From Streptomyces sp. DH37 (GTDB lineage: Bacteria; Actinomycetota; Actinomycetes; Streptomycetales; Streptomycetaceae): a stretch of DNA of 37,780 bases. A program made the position numbers and the translations under genes. The notes below the pieces were generated by a model. That model saw nothing but the letters and a program-made list of their open reading frames with translations, did not search any database and had not been told where the DNA came from. Position 1 is the stretch's first letter, and the number at the start of each line of letters is the position of its first letter. The stretch lies in assembly GCF_029813835.1 (NCBI RefSeq), contig NZ_JARVKV010000067.1, positions 1-37,780 of the forward strand, written 5' to 3'. Positions 29,302 to 37,043 of this stretch are shown here, one piece after another.

Positions 29302-31962
29302 TCACCGGCCGACTCGTCCGTTGCCCTGGTGCGCTTCGACGCGCCAGGTGTTCTGGCACTTGGCCGGGTTCCAGACGCGGACGGCCTTGAGGGTGCCGAA
29401 GTAGCGCCCGTCCCGGGCCTTGAGCCACTTGCCCAGGGCGTTGACCGTCGGCAGGTCGCCGGTCTTCGGGTGGCGAGGCACCTGCTCGGGCACGGCCGCG
29501 AGGATGGCGCCGGTGCTTACGGGCTCGTCGCCGAGCTTGTCGCGCCAGGCGGTGAGGAAGCCGATCCACTCCAGCAGTTCGTCGTCCTGCTGGGCGGCGT
29601 CGCTGCGGTCCGCCATCCAGCCGGGCACGCCGAGGAAGTCCAGCAGGCCGGCCATGAGGCTGGCCCACTCGGAGTAGTCGCCCTTGCGGGTGCGGATGGT
29701 GGCGCCGCCGTCGGCCAGCCACGCGCGGACCATCGTGACCAGGGCGGCGACGACCGTGGAGGCGTTGCCGCGCAGCCAGGGCCGCAGGTCGCCGACGCGG
29801 AAGCCGTCGCGCTGGTCAGGGTCAGGGCAGTTGGGGTCCAGCCGGACCCACATGGCGCGGCGCCCGTTGTCTCCGCCGGTGCGCAGGCCGTTGCCGGTGA
29901 GGATCCACAGGCGGTCGTTCGGCATGCTCACGGAGGCGGTGGCGCCGAGGACGCGGTCGCCCCAGTGCTCGCTGGTGAGCAGGGAGGACAGGACGGGGCT
30001 CTTGATGACGAACCCGTTGGGCAGGTTGTCGAGGACGACGACGGGCTGCCCGGTGGTGTAGAGCTGGGTGGTGATGCTCTTGCGCAGCTCGGTGTCGTTC
30101 TCGGGCCAGGCCGTCTCCGCGGTGCCGTAGGCGTACTTGAGGATGTCCTTCAGCAGGCTCTTGCCGCTGCCCGGGGCGGTCGCGGTGATGAGGAACATGG
30201 GCGTGGGCCCGTGGAAGTACGGGCGCACGATCGGGGTGAGCAGCGCGCCGAGGAAGTGCGCGCGGTCCGACTCCTGCGCCCAGGGGAAGTCGGCGAGCAT
30301 CTGGTTCAGGACGATGTCCTTCGCCCGGCCCAGGCTGTCGGCGGTGACCTGCGGCTGGAGGCGGCGCAGGGGGACGCGCGGCTGGAGGTACAGGCCGGTG
30401 GCCTGGTCGTAGCCGGGCGCCTGGAGCAGCGTGCCGTCGGGCCGGATGACGGGCGAGGTGACGATGCCGCGCAGCGGCGGCAGTGGCCAGTCCTTGCGGC
30501 CGAGGACGGTGCCGCAGGTCTTGGGCATGAACAGCTCGCGCTCCTCGACCAGGCCCTCGGTGAGGGGATCGCGTTTCACCACGTAGCTGGTGACGTGGTC
30601 GGCGAGGTATGCGCGGAGGTTGTCGGTGCCCAGCTGCTGCATCACGGGGTTGCCGTTGTCGTCTTGGTGGACCCAGCACGGGCCGCTGGCCCGCTTGTAG
30701 AGGTCGGGCAGGCGACCGTCCCTCATGAGCTGCAGGACGCCGTCGAGGGCGTCGGCCTCGTTGGTGATGTCGAGCTCGGGCCGGCCGCTGACGACTCGCA
30801 GGTCCGGGCCGTCGCCCTCGAACGCCTCCAGGTCGGGCACGTCGTCCGGGGCCAGCGCGGAGGAGCCGTCGTTGAACGGCCCGGCCTGGGCGGGGACGAC
30901 GTTCAGGCGGCGGCGGGGCGGCTCGGAGCCGTAGCCGCGGCGGCGCAGTTCGGCGGCGGCCTGCTTGTGGTTGCCGCCGTGGTGTAGCAGCGCGTAGGCG
31001 CCGAACTTGGTGTACGGAGCTTCGGCGGTGAACTCGGTGCCGGTGGTGAAGACGTACAGCCGGTCGCGGTCGGCGGCGCGGCCGGTGGTGGCGGAGACCC
31101 CCCGGTCCTTCCCGGGGCGCCGCCAGTAGCGGGTCTGCCCGTGTTGGTAGACGAACGTCCAGCCCTCGGGCTGGAGGATGTCAGCCCAGTCGGTGCGCGC
31201 CTCGTAGTCCTCGCCCGGGCGGACGCCGCCATCGGGCAGGGGGCGCAGGTCCCGCGGCGCGGTCTTCGGGGTCTCCGGCTTGGGCAAGGTGTCGACCATC
31301 CGGCAGACCCCGCGGATGGCCTCCATGACCTCGGCGTCCAGGGTCGGGATGGTGGCGGGTCCTCCGGCGATCCGGACGTAGGACTTGCCGGAGGCGTGGA
31401 CGGTGCCACCGGACGGCTCGACCAGGCCGTATCCGCCTTCGCCGCGCGTCTCGATCTGGACGCGCACGATCCTGGCACCGGGCTTCTCCGCCAGCCGCTG
31501 CCGCTCCTCGGGGGTGTACTCGTCTTCGCGGGCGAGCCTGCTGGCCAGCTTGGTGTTGCCGGGCACGGGCGCGCCGTCGACGCGCACCCGGAAGTGGCGG
31601 CCGCCGGAGGGGGACTCGGTGGCCCAGCCGGTGAGGATGCCCCGCCATTCCTCGCCGAGGCCGGACGCCTCCATGATGTCAGTGACCTCGCCGAGGACAC
31701 CGTCGGCGATGGCGTGACCCTCGAACTCGATCATCTCGACGTTGCCGGAGACGGCGCCGTAGACGACGGCGATACCGCGGGGGCGGGCGCCGTCGAACCA
31801 GCGGTCGTGTTCCTCGGGGGTGGAGCGGTTGACCTTGTAGGGGGTCCAGCTGCGGACGTCGGCGGCCTTACTGCCGTCGGCCTTGATGGGCAGGACGCAC
31901 AGCCCGGCGTCGTGGAGCTCGCGGGCGGCGGCCCGCATGTCCTGGATGGGTGCGTCGCTCAC
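29302..31962 (-). CDS. Bifunctional DNA primase/polymerase with SF3-type helicase domain
   Basis: 886 aa, GTG at 31962 in a GTGA overlap; an upstream in-frame extension lacks support. Residues about 8-200 are a prim-pol domain (LHDAGLCVLPIKADGSKA, VEMIEFEG acidic motif, SPSGGRHFRV histidine motif). After a linker, residues about 480-800 are a P4/D5-like ATPase: Walker A TATAPGSGKS (about 593-602) and Walker B-like PVVVLDNLP. Such proteins prime and unwind replication of actinophages and actinomycete integrative elements. The acidic motif reads EFE rather than the usual DxD. The origin-like array lies just past its stop. Confidence 0.9.
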   Translation of the reverse strand: MSDAPIQDMRAAARELHDAGLCVLPIKADGSKAADVRSWTPYKVNRSTPEEHDRWFDGARPRGIAVVYGAVSGNVEMIEFEGHAIADGVLGEVTDIMEASGLGEEWRGILTGWATESPSGGRHFRVRVDGAPVPGNTKLASRLAREDEYTPEERQRLAEKPGARIVRVQIETRGEGGYGLVEPSGGTVHASGKSYVRIAGGPATIPTLDAEVMEAIRGVCRMVDTLPKPETPKTAPRDLRPLPDGGVRPGEDYEARTDWADILQPEGWTFVYQHGQTRYWRRPGKDRGVSATTGRAADRDRLYVFTTGTEFTAEAPYTKFGAYALLHHGGNHKQAAAELRRRGYGSEPPRRRLNVVPAQAGPFNDGSSALAPDDVPDLEAFEGDGPDLRVVSGRPELDITNEADALDGVLQLMRDGRLPDLYKRASGPCWVHQDDNGNPVMQQLGTDNLRAYLADHVTSYVVKRDPLTEGLVEERELFMPKTCGTVLGRKDWPLPPLRGIVTSPVIRPDGTLLQAPGYDQATGLYLQPRVPLRRLQPQVTADSLGRAKDIVLNQMLADFPWAQESDRAHFLGALLTPIVRPYFHGPTPMFLITATAPGSGKSLLKDILKYAYGTAETAWPENDTELRKSITTQLYTTGQPVVVLDNLPNGFVIKSPVLSSLLTSEHWGDRVLGATASVSMPNDRLWILTGNGLRTGGDNGRRAMWVRLDPNCPDPDQRDGFRVGDLRPWLRGNASTVVAALVTMVRAWLADGGATIRTRKGDYSEWASLMAGLLDFLGVPGWMADRSDAAQQDDELLEWIGFLTAWRDKLGDEPVSTGAILAAVPEQVPRHPKTGDLPTVNALGKWLKARDGRYFGTLKAVRVWNPAKCQNTWRVEAHQGNGRVGR

Positions 31963-32222
31963 GAACGGTGCTCCTGGAGGACGGCGCAGCGCGCGCGGTG
32001 GTCGGCCCGGATGGTGGCGGTGAACGCGGTGACGTCGTTCACGCCCTTCACGGGCCCTTCGGTGGTGCGGCAGAGCAGGCACTCGTAGCGGGCGCGGGGC
32101 GGCCTGCCGCCGTCCCCGAGGTCCACGTACAGCGCGCCGGTGACGGTCTGCTGGCGGTGTGCGGCCGGGTGGCCGGGGCGCTGGGCCCCGGCCACCGCGG
32201 TGTACGTCGAGCGGTGGGTCAC
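31959..32222 (-). CDS. Small C2HC zinc-finger-like protein
   Basis: 87 aa, GTG at 32222 in a GTGA overlap with the upstream gene, and itself overlapping the primase start by 4 bases. C-terminal YECLLCR...ADHRARC has the spacing of a small zinc finger. Likely a coupled accessory of the primase or a single-strand binding factor; no family recognised. Confidence 0.65.
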   Translation of the reverse strand: MTHRSTYTAVAGAQRPGHPAAHRQQTVTGALYVDLGDGGRPPRARYECLLCRTTEGPVKGVNDVTAFTATIRADHRARCAVLQEHRS

Positions 32223-33247
32223 TGCTGGGCCGCCCACTCGGCGCGGGCCTGAACGAGCTGGGCGTGGACGTGGTCCAGCCGGTCGGCCTGCTGGCGCAGC
32301 TTGGCGACGACGTCGGCGAGCTGGTCGGGGCCGAGGTTCTCCATCCAGAAGTTCTCGACGACCTCCAGGTTCACGACGGGCTGCCGCCGGGCGGGGGTGT
32401 CGCTGTAGGGGTTGGCGGTGATGTTCCCGCCGAGGACGTTCTCCTCGTAGAGGCCGGCCTTGCCGTCGGCGGCGTGGCCGGGGACGTGCACCTTGATCGG
32501 CATGCCGTCGAAGTAGGTGACGTGGGTGAGGTCGGTCAGGGCCAGGCGCACCCGGTCCGGGTCGAGGTCGTGGGCGTCGTGCTGCTCGGTGCACCAGGTG
32601 GGCTGGTGGCCGGTGATCTGGCCGCCGCCGTGGAGGGTGATGGTCCAGGTGCCGGGCTCGGCGGGCTTCTGGGTGAGGGCGGCGAGCTGGTTGCGAGTGG
32701 CCTTGAGCTTGGCGAGGTGCTTGGTCAGGTCGGCGATGAGCTGGTCGGTCTGCTCCAAGTCGAGCTCGGCCCAGCTTCCGTCGCCGACGAAGGCGAGGCG
32801 CGGCTGGTCGTCGTCGAGCTGGGTGAGGTGGAAGCCGAGGATGTCCTTGCCGTAATGCCCGCTGGCGGTGTGCTCGGGGCTGCTGTGGACGTGCTCGCGG
32901 GGGTCGGAGTGGTCGCGCGGGTTGCCGGTGCACCAGGCGTGCCCGTCGGGGCAGACGGTCGTCCGGCGGGCGAGGGCCTCGCTGGCCTGAGCGAAGGTAG
33001 TTGCGGGGTCCTGGCCGGCCGGGACGATGAGCGTGTTGCCGTCCACCAGGATGGCGGTGGTGAGGGCGGCGGCGTTGGGCCCGTCGGCGGTGACCAGACG
33101 CAGGTTGTGCGCGACCGTGAGGGCGTGGAGGGGGGACGCCTGGCTCCCCACGGCTGTCGGTGTGTCCGTGGGCTCGGTGAGGGTGTAGGGGATGGGCTGG
33201 TCCGCCTGGGGTGACGTCGGCGTTGACGTCGTGGGCATAATGGCCAT
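32219..33247 (-). CDS. Internally duplicated protein, DUF6907-like
   Basis: 342 aa, ATG at 33247 with AAGGAC upstream. Two related halves are visible: one with CPDGHAWCTGNPRDHSDPREH...GSWAELDLEQTDQLIADL (shortened) and one with PTWCTEQHDAHDLDP...NLGPDQLADVVAKL. Each pairs a short His/Cys cluster with a beta-rich part and a terminal helix. Proteins like this are frequent in Streptomyces accessory DNA; I believe they correspond to DUF6907, from memory. Early-operon position suggests a role in replication or host takeover. Confidence 0.68.
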   Translation of the reverse strand: MAIMPTTSTPTSPQADQPIPYTLTEPTDTPTAVGSQASPLHALTVAHNLRLVTADGPNAAALTTAILVDGNTLIVPAGQDPATTFAQASEALARRTTVCPDGHAWCTGNPRDHSDPREHVHSSPEHTASGHYGKDILGFHLTQLDDDQPRLAFVGDGSWAELDLEQTDQLIADLTKHLAKLKATRNQLAALTQKPAEPGTWTITLHGGGQITGHQPTWCTEQHDAHDLDPDRVRLALTDLTHVTYFDGMPIKVHVPGHAADGKAGLYEENVLGGNITANPYSDTPARRQPVVNLEVVENFWMENLGPDQLADVVAKLRQQADRLDHVHAQLVQARAEWAAQQ

Positions 33248-33264
33248 GAGGACGTGTCCTTTCC

Positions 33265-33295
33265 GGGCGGCGTCGGGGCGGCAACCCCGACGCCG
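33265..33295 (-). terminator. Hairpin repeat copy 1 (intergenic)
   Basis: 31 bases repeated at 33340-33370 with one difference. The stem GGCGTCGGGG (33269-33278) with 33285-33294 has a 6-base loop. It lies between the excisionase-like gene and the DUF6907-like gene and could act as an attenuator. Confidence 0.55.
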
Positions 33296-33303
33296 CTCTT
33301 GTG

Positions 33304-33585
33304 CTAGTTGGCGCTGGTGTGGATCGGGTCGTTCTCGTTGGGCGGCGTCGGGGCGGCAACCCCGGCGCCGTCCGTGATGCCGAGCGACTTCAGGAGGTCG
33401 ACTCGGCGGGCCCGGAACTGGCGGCCGACCCGGATCACGGGGACCGGGAGGGCGTCGGCGCGGGCTAGTTCGTAGGTGGTTGTCCGGCTTATGCCGTATG
33501 CCTGGCCGACCGTGGGCCAGACGGGCACGATCGCTGGCAGAGCGAGGACCTCTTCGGTGGAGAGTGCGGGGACGCTCGTCGTCAT
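33304..33585 (-). CDS. Excisionase-type HTH protein (HTH_17)
   Basis: 93 aa, ATG at 33585 with GGAG upstream and an ATGA overlap with the Cro-like gene. Core WPTVGQAYGISRTTTYELARADALPVPVIRVGRQFRARRVDLLKSLG (shortened) is a HTH_17/excisionase fold with the GRQFR wing. Such genes near int in actinomycete elements encode the directionality factor needed for excision. Its C-terminal codons contain copy 2 of the 31-bp hairpin repeat (33340-33370). Confidence 0.82.
   Translation of the reverse strand: MTTSVPALSTEEVLALPAIVPVWPTVGQAYGISRTTTYELARADALPVPVIRVGRQFRARRVDLLKSLGITDGAGVAAPTPPNENDPIHTSAN
33340..33370 (-). repeat. Hairpin repeat copy 2 (inside a coding region)
   Basis: 30 of 31 bases match 33265-33295. 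It encodes part of the Ala/Pro-rich C-terminus of the excisionase-like gene. Confidence 0.6.
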
Positions 33586-33824
33586 GACGACTCCTGATCC
33601 GGTACGTAGGGGTCGAGGACGGCTGCCAGATCCCGGATGTCCAGCACCACCGCAAGGCGGTGCAGGGACTCAACGGAGAGCTGCTTCTCGCCACGCTCGA
33701 CCTTGGACAGGTGCCCCGGGTCGATGCCGGAGCGCTGGGCTACGGACCGCAGGCTCAACCCCTTCTTCGTGCGCAGAGCGCGCAGGGGCGGAGGGTTCAA
33801 CCTTGCGGTTGAGGACTTCTGCAT
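33582..33824 (-). CDS. XRE-family Cro-like regulator
   Basis: 80 aa, ATG at 33824 without a ribosome binding site, 7 bases from a -10 box, so the mRNA is probably leaderless. LRALRTKKGLSLRSVAQRSGIDPGHLSKVERGEKQLSVESLHRLAVVLDI (shortened) is a classic lambda-repressor-like HTH covering most of the protein. Divergent from the larger repressor and first gene of the leftward early operon, the same position as Cro in lambda. Confidence 0.85.
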   Translation of the reverse strand: MQKSSTARLNPPPLRALRTKKGLSLRSVAQRSGIDPGHLSKVERGEKQLSVESLHRLAVVLDIRDLAAVLDPYVPDQESS

Positions 33825-33831
33825 GCGTTGA

Positions 33832-33860
33832 ACGGTAGGCGTGTGGTGGCTCAGAGTCAA
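33832..33860 (-). promoter_or_regulatory. Early leftward promoter (leaderless)
   Basis: On the minus strand TTGACT (33860-33855), 17-bp spacer, TACCGT (33837-33832), then 7 bases to the ATG at 33824. The -35 box is part of a GAGTCAAC half-operator (33854-33861). Confidence 0.68.
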
Positions 33861-33897
33861 CCAAACCCGAAGGTGTGACTTCACATCTCGTTGACTC
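33854..33897. promoter_or_regulatory. Switch operator: GAGTCAAC/GTTGACTC inverted repeat
   Basis: GAGTCAAC at 33854-33861 and GTTGACTC at 33890-33897 are perfect inverted copies 28 bp apart. A second TCAACC-ttgc-GGTTGA dyad lies in the Cro-like gene at 33797-33812. These sites cover both divergent promoters and probably bind the repressor and the Cro-like protein. Confidence 0.65.
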
Positions 33898-33908
33898 CTG
33901 GTCTACGG
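33880..33908 (+). promoter_or_regulatory. Repressor promoter (leaderless)
   Basis: TTCACA (33880-33885), 17-bp spacer, TACGGT (33903-33908), then 7 bases to the repressor ATG at 33916, which has no ribosome binding site. Mirrors the layout of the opposite promoter. Confidence 0.55.
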
Positions 33909-33915
33909 TTGGCGC

Positions 33916-34800
33916 ATGTCCCTGAACCAGCTGTTTCAGCCCCTCCCCGCAGGGGAGCCGGCGCCCCCCACGCCGAATCAGCTCGTCTCTTACAACCTGC
34001 TCCGCGCCCGCCGCACTCGCGGCTGGACGCAGCAGGACCTCGGAGAGAAGCTCGGGAAGTACACCGGGCGAGCTTGGTCGAATGCGAGCGTCAGCGCTGC
34101 TGAGCGAGCGTGGCAGGGGGGGCGCCCGAGGAACTTCGATGCAGACGAAATCACGGCTTTCTGTCAAATCTTCGACTTGCCATTCTCCTACTTTCTGATG
34201 CCACCAGAGGAGAATCTCCCAGGCGAAATCTCAGTAGCCGAGGAGAGTAAGCGGCATGCACTGGGATTCCCGGTGATCGAGTTCTTGAAATGCGTGCTGG
34301 GGGTGGACCCTCCGCCTGAGCATGAAGAGCGGGTAGGGCGGATCGTGGAGGAAGTTGCGCAACTTGGGTGGGTCCCCCCGCGCTGGGAGTACGGGCCAGA
34401 GTGGGTAGCGCCCGAAGATTCAGCCGAGCGGCCGAGCAGTGGTCCCGGCCTCCGCACTGCGTGGAAGGCCGTACTGCAAGGCAAGACCGAGGCGGAGAAG
34501 GTCAGGGCTGAAGCGATGAAGCTCCGGGCGGAGTCAGCCAAGGCGAGGGCTGAGGCGGCGAAGACTCGGAAGCATACGGCGAGGATCAAGGCCGAGATGG
34601 AGAGGAGTAAGCAGCGGAACGCGGAACCCGTCAGCGATGAACTGAAAATCCTCAGAAGGCTGCCAGAGGGTCAACGGGAGGCCGCTATCTCGGCTTTCTC
34701 TATGCGAGTGGCGGAAGAAGTGATCAAGATTATGCAGAGTAGAGGTTACGAATTTATCGAACCGCCTGAACCGCCAGAAGAAGACGACCGCGAGGAGTAG
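33916..34800 (+). CDS. XRE-family repressor with coiled-coil domain
   Basis: 294 aa, ATG at 33916, likely leaderless. Residues about 20-95 form an XRE HTH (LVSYNLLRARRTRGWTQQDLGEKLG shortened, SVSAAERAW, FDADEITAFCQIFDLPFSYFL). A helical middle follows, then about 190-235 is an 11-residue-type coiled coil (KVRAEAMKLRAESAKARAEA), probably for oligomerisation, and a C-terminal helix with an acidic end. No peptidase S24 domain is present, so induction is not by simple RecA-driven self-cleavage. Base composition in the middle is visibly lower in GC than neighbouring genes. It is the best candidate for the lysogeny/transfer master repressor. Confidence 0.85.
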   Translation: MSLNQLFQPLPAGEPAPPTPNQLVSYNLLRARRTRGWTQQDLGEKLGKYTGRAWSNASVSAAERAWQGGRPRNFDADEITAFCQIFDLPFSYFLMPPEENLPGEISVAEESKRHALGFPVIEFLKCVLGVDPPPEHEERVGRIVEEVAQLGWVPPRWEYGPEWVAPEDSAERPSSGPGLRTAWKAVLQGKTEAEKVRAEAMKLRAESAKARAEAAKTRKHTARIKAEMERSKQRNAEPVSDELKILRRLPEGQREAAISAFSMRVAEEVIKIMQSRGYEFIEPPEPPEEDDREE

Positions 34801-34843
34801 AGGGAGCGCAGGTGCTGGAGGCTGGGCGCCTGAGATGGACAGG

Positions 34844-34880
34844 CGAAGGCCGGACTCACCCGTAATGAGTCCGGCCTTCG
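34844..34880. terminator. Bidirectional terminator after the repressor
   Basis: Perfect 15-bp stem (34844-34858 with 34866-34880), 7-base loop. It separates the repressor from the convergent HTH gene ending at 34911. Confidence 0.85.
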
Positions 34881-34910
34881 TCGTTGCAGAGTAGTGGCAG
34901 CCTCCGACAG

Positions 34911-35252
34911 TCACCCCTCCTGCTTCTCGTCTCTGTCCTGTGCTGCGCGGGCCGCCTGGATCCTTCGTTGAAGGAGGTCCTCCGGTAGCCCTGCCAGGCG
35001 CAGCGCTCGCCCGCGCGTAGCGTGTTCTGCGCGTGCGAGGTCCTTGCGCTTGAACAGCTGCGTTCCTCTCTCATCCAGGCCCGTGACCTTGAGGTGGCCG
35101 CGGGCTACCCAAGAGCGGATGGTGGAGACGGTCACGGCGGATGCCCCTGCTGTAAGCCAGCGCCGCCACTTCGTGGCTACTTCAGCAGCCTCTGCCGCCG
35201 TGAGCCAGTCCTCTATGTACCAGCCCCCGACCGGGTCGTAGTCCGCAGACAC
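34911..35252 (-). CDS. HTH protein A flanking integrase (paralogue of 37044-37316)
   Basis: 113 aa from GTG 35252, chosen for GGGGAGG 5 bases upstream; an ATG at 35270 would place the start directly against a terminator. Core TAAEAAEVATKWRRWLT...VTVSTIRSWVARGHL...GLDERGTQLFKRKDLARAE (shortened) fits a MerR/excisionase-like winged HTH. About half of the residues match the protein at 37044-37316 over some 75 positions by eye, including ATKWRR, RGHL, DLARAE and RALRL. Probable DNA-binding recombination or lysogeny factor. Confidence 0.78.
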   Translation of the reverse strand: MSADYDPVGGWYIEDWLTAAEAAEVATKWRRWLTAGASAVTVSTIRSWVARGHLKVTGLDERGTQLFKRKDLARAEHATRGRALRLAGLPEDLLQRRIQAARAAQDRDEKQEG

Positions 35253-35272
35253 CAGAACCTCCCCAAGCATGC

Positions 35273-35297
35273 AAAAAGCCCCGCATCAGCGAGGCTT
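35273..35297 (-). terminator. U-tailed terminator upstream of HTH protein A
   Basis: On the minus strand AAGCCtCGC-TGAT-GCGgGGCTT followed by TTTTT-type run, a canonical intrinsic terminator, only 20 bp before the start of the leftward gene at 35252. It either ends antisense transcription across integrase or attenuates the gene. Confidence 0.7.
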
Positions 35298-35343
35298 GAA
35301 CTGGACGCGGGCACACCTGTGCCGCTGGCAGGGAGTATGCGCT

Positions 35344-35395
35344 AAGAGCTCTTGCGGTGTCTAGTGGTCAACGCCCCATATGGTGCGTTCATATG
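35344..35395. promoter_or_regulatory. Integrase control region
   Basis: AAGAGCTCTT palindrome (35344-35353), a possible promoter TTGCGG (35352-35357) with CATATG (35377-35382) at the -10 place, and a second CATATGG (35390-35396) 13 bp on. Also a single CAGGGAG at 35329-35335. Candidate binding sites for the flanking HTH proteins or repressor. Confidence 0.45.
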
Positions 35396-35438
35396 GAACA
35401 GTCGAGGTGGCAAGACTGTGTCGTCGGAAGGGGGACCG

Positions 35439-37043
35439 GTGCCTGTATCCCGCCGTGGTGGAGGTGTCACGAAGCGGTGTGAGTGCCGCGGCCCGGACGG
35501 CAAGCTCCTCGGCGCCGCCTGCCCCCAGCTCACCAAGCGTTCCCACGGCCGGCCCGCCGTCCGCCAGGAGCTGCCGCCCGACGCCGACGGCAGACGCCGC
35601 GCCTTCCGCCGCACCGGCTACGACTCGGTGAAGGACGCGCAGACCGACCTTGACCGGCTGCGCGCCATCCTCGACCTGCCCGGCGACGACGAAGACGAGC
35701 AGCGCCGCGTCGGCGACCTCCTCGCCGACATCGCCCGCCGTCGTGCACCGATACCCGAACCCGCCGAGGTGTCCCGGCGCCTCGGTGTGGGCGTACCCCT
35801 GGACGGGCGCATGACCGTGGGCGAGTGGCTAGAGGTGTGGCGCGCGTCGAAGAAGACCAGGGCCACGACCAACCGCGGCTACGACTCCCACATCCGCGTC
35901 CACCTCCTGCCCGGCCTCGGCCACCACCGCCTGGACCGCCTCAACGTCGGCCACCTGGTGGAGTTCTTCGACGCCATCGACGAGCGCAACGAGACCATCG
36001 CCGCGGAGAACGCTGCCCGCCGCGCCCAGGAGCAGCGCTGCAAGTGGGGCAGACCCGGGGCGCCGCCGGCCATGCACCGCGCGCGGCTGGCCGCCGAGCG
36101 GGCCAAGCTCGCGGAGATGCCGCCGTACCGCCGCACGACGTCGGCCGCGACCAAGCAGCGGATCCGCTCCACGCTGCGAGCCGCGCTCAACGCCGCGATC
36201 GCCCGGCAGCTCATCACCTTCAACCCGGCCGCGCACGTCGAGATGGAGTCCGGGCGCCGGCCGAAGGCCGTGCTGTGGACCGAGGAGCACGTGGCCCGCT
36301 GGCGGCAGACCGGCGAGAAGCCGAGCCCGGTGATGGTGTGGACCCCTGCCCAGGTTGGTGCGTTCCTCGACGCGGCCGAGGGCGACCGGCTGTACGCCTT
36401 CTTCCATCTGATCGCGTTCCGCGGGCTGCGTCGGGGCGAGGGCGTCGGCCAGGACTGGGCGAACGTGGACCTCGAGCGCGGTCTGCTGACCGTGGCGAAG
36501 GAGATCGTGGTCGACGGCTGGACGATGCTGGAGACGGCGCCGAAGACGGACGGGTCCGCGGGGACGATCGCGCTGGACGACGTGACGGTGGAGGTGCTGC
36601 GGCAGCACCGCGCGCGGCAGCTGGCCGAGCGGGACGCCTGGAATGCGGAGGCGGCCCGCAAGCGCGCGGCCGGGGAGAAGGCCGGCGACTGGGTGGACAC
36701 GGGCAAGGTCTTCGTCGCCGAGGACGGGAGCTGGCTGCACCCGGAGACGGTGTCGGATACCTTCCGCCGCATCTGCCGGGAGGCGGAGCTGCCGCCGATC
36801 AACCTGCGGGACCTGCGGCACGTCGCGGCGACGCTGATCCATGCGGGCGGCGGCGACCTGCATGCGATCAAGGAGACGCTGCGGCACTCCACGATCACGC
36901 TGGCCGGTGACACGTACACCTCGCTGCTGCGGGAGGTCGACAAGGAGATCGCCAACGCGGCGGCCGCGCTGGTGCCCCGGGCGCGGAGGAAGGCCGAGGA
37001 CGAGCAAGACGTTCAGACGGGGGAAGAGAACAGCGCTAGGTGA
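35439..37043 (+). CDS. int: Tyrosine integrase
   Basis: 534 aa from GTG 35439, chosen because GGAAGGGGG lies just upstream; TTG/GTG starts up to 87 bp earlier are open but unsupported. N-terminal arm-binding region, a core-binding domain with TVGEWLEVWRASKKTRATTNRGY (shortened) and HRLDRLNVGHLVEFFDAI, then the catalytic domain: FRGLRRGEG (first Arg), VAKEIV (Lys region), NLRDLRHVAATLIHAGG (second Arg; the usual His before DLR is Arg), and HSTITLAGDTYTSLL with the Tyr nucleophile. It is of the actinomycete tRNA-targeting type and would recombine the 48-bp tRNA-Lys core. Ends base to base with a convergent HTH gene. Confidence 0.93.
   Translation: MPVSRRGGGVTKRCECRGPDGKLLGAACPQLTKRSHGRPAVRQELPPDADGRRRAFRRTGYDSVKDAQTDLDRLRAILDLPGDDEDEQRRVGDLLADIARRRAPIPEPAEVSRRLGVGVPLDGRMTVGEWLEVWRASKKTRATTNRGYDSHIRVHLLPGLGHHRLDRLNVGHLVEFFDAIDERNETIAAENAARRAQEQRCKWGRPGAPPAMHRARLAAERAKLAEMPPYRRTTSAATKQRIRSTLRAALNAAIARQLITFNPAAHVEMESGRRPKAVLWTEEHVARWRQTGEKPSPVMVWTPAQVGAFLDAAEGDRLYAFFHLIAFRGLRRGEGVGQDWANVDLERGLLTVAKEIVVDGWTMLETAPKTDGSAGTIALDDVTVEVLRQHRARQLAERDAWNAEAARKRAAGEKAGDWVDTGKVFVAEDGSWLHPETVSDTFRRICREAELPPINLRDLRHVAATLIHAGGGDLHAIKETLRHSTITLAGDTYTSLLREVDKEIANAAAALVPRARRKAEDEQDVQTGEENSAR

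Noticed and set aside
34801..34910. A small gene between repressor and HTH A
   Set aside because: The interval is filled by the 15-bp terminator hairpin, with no start codon and ribosome binding site pair.
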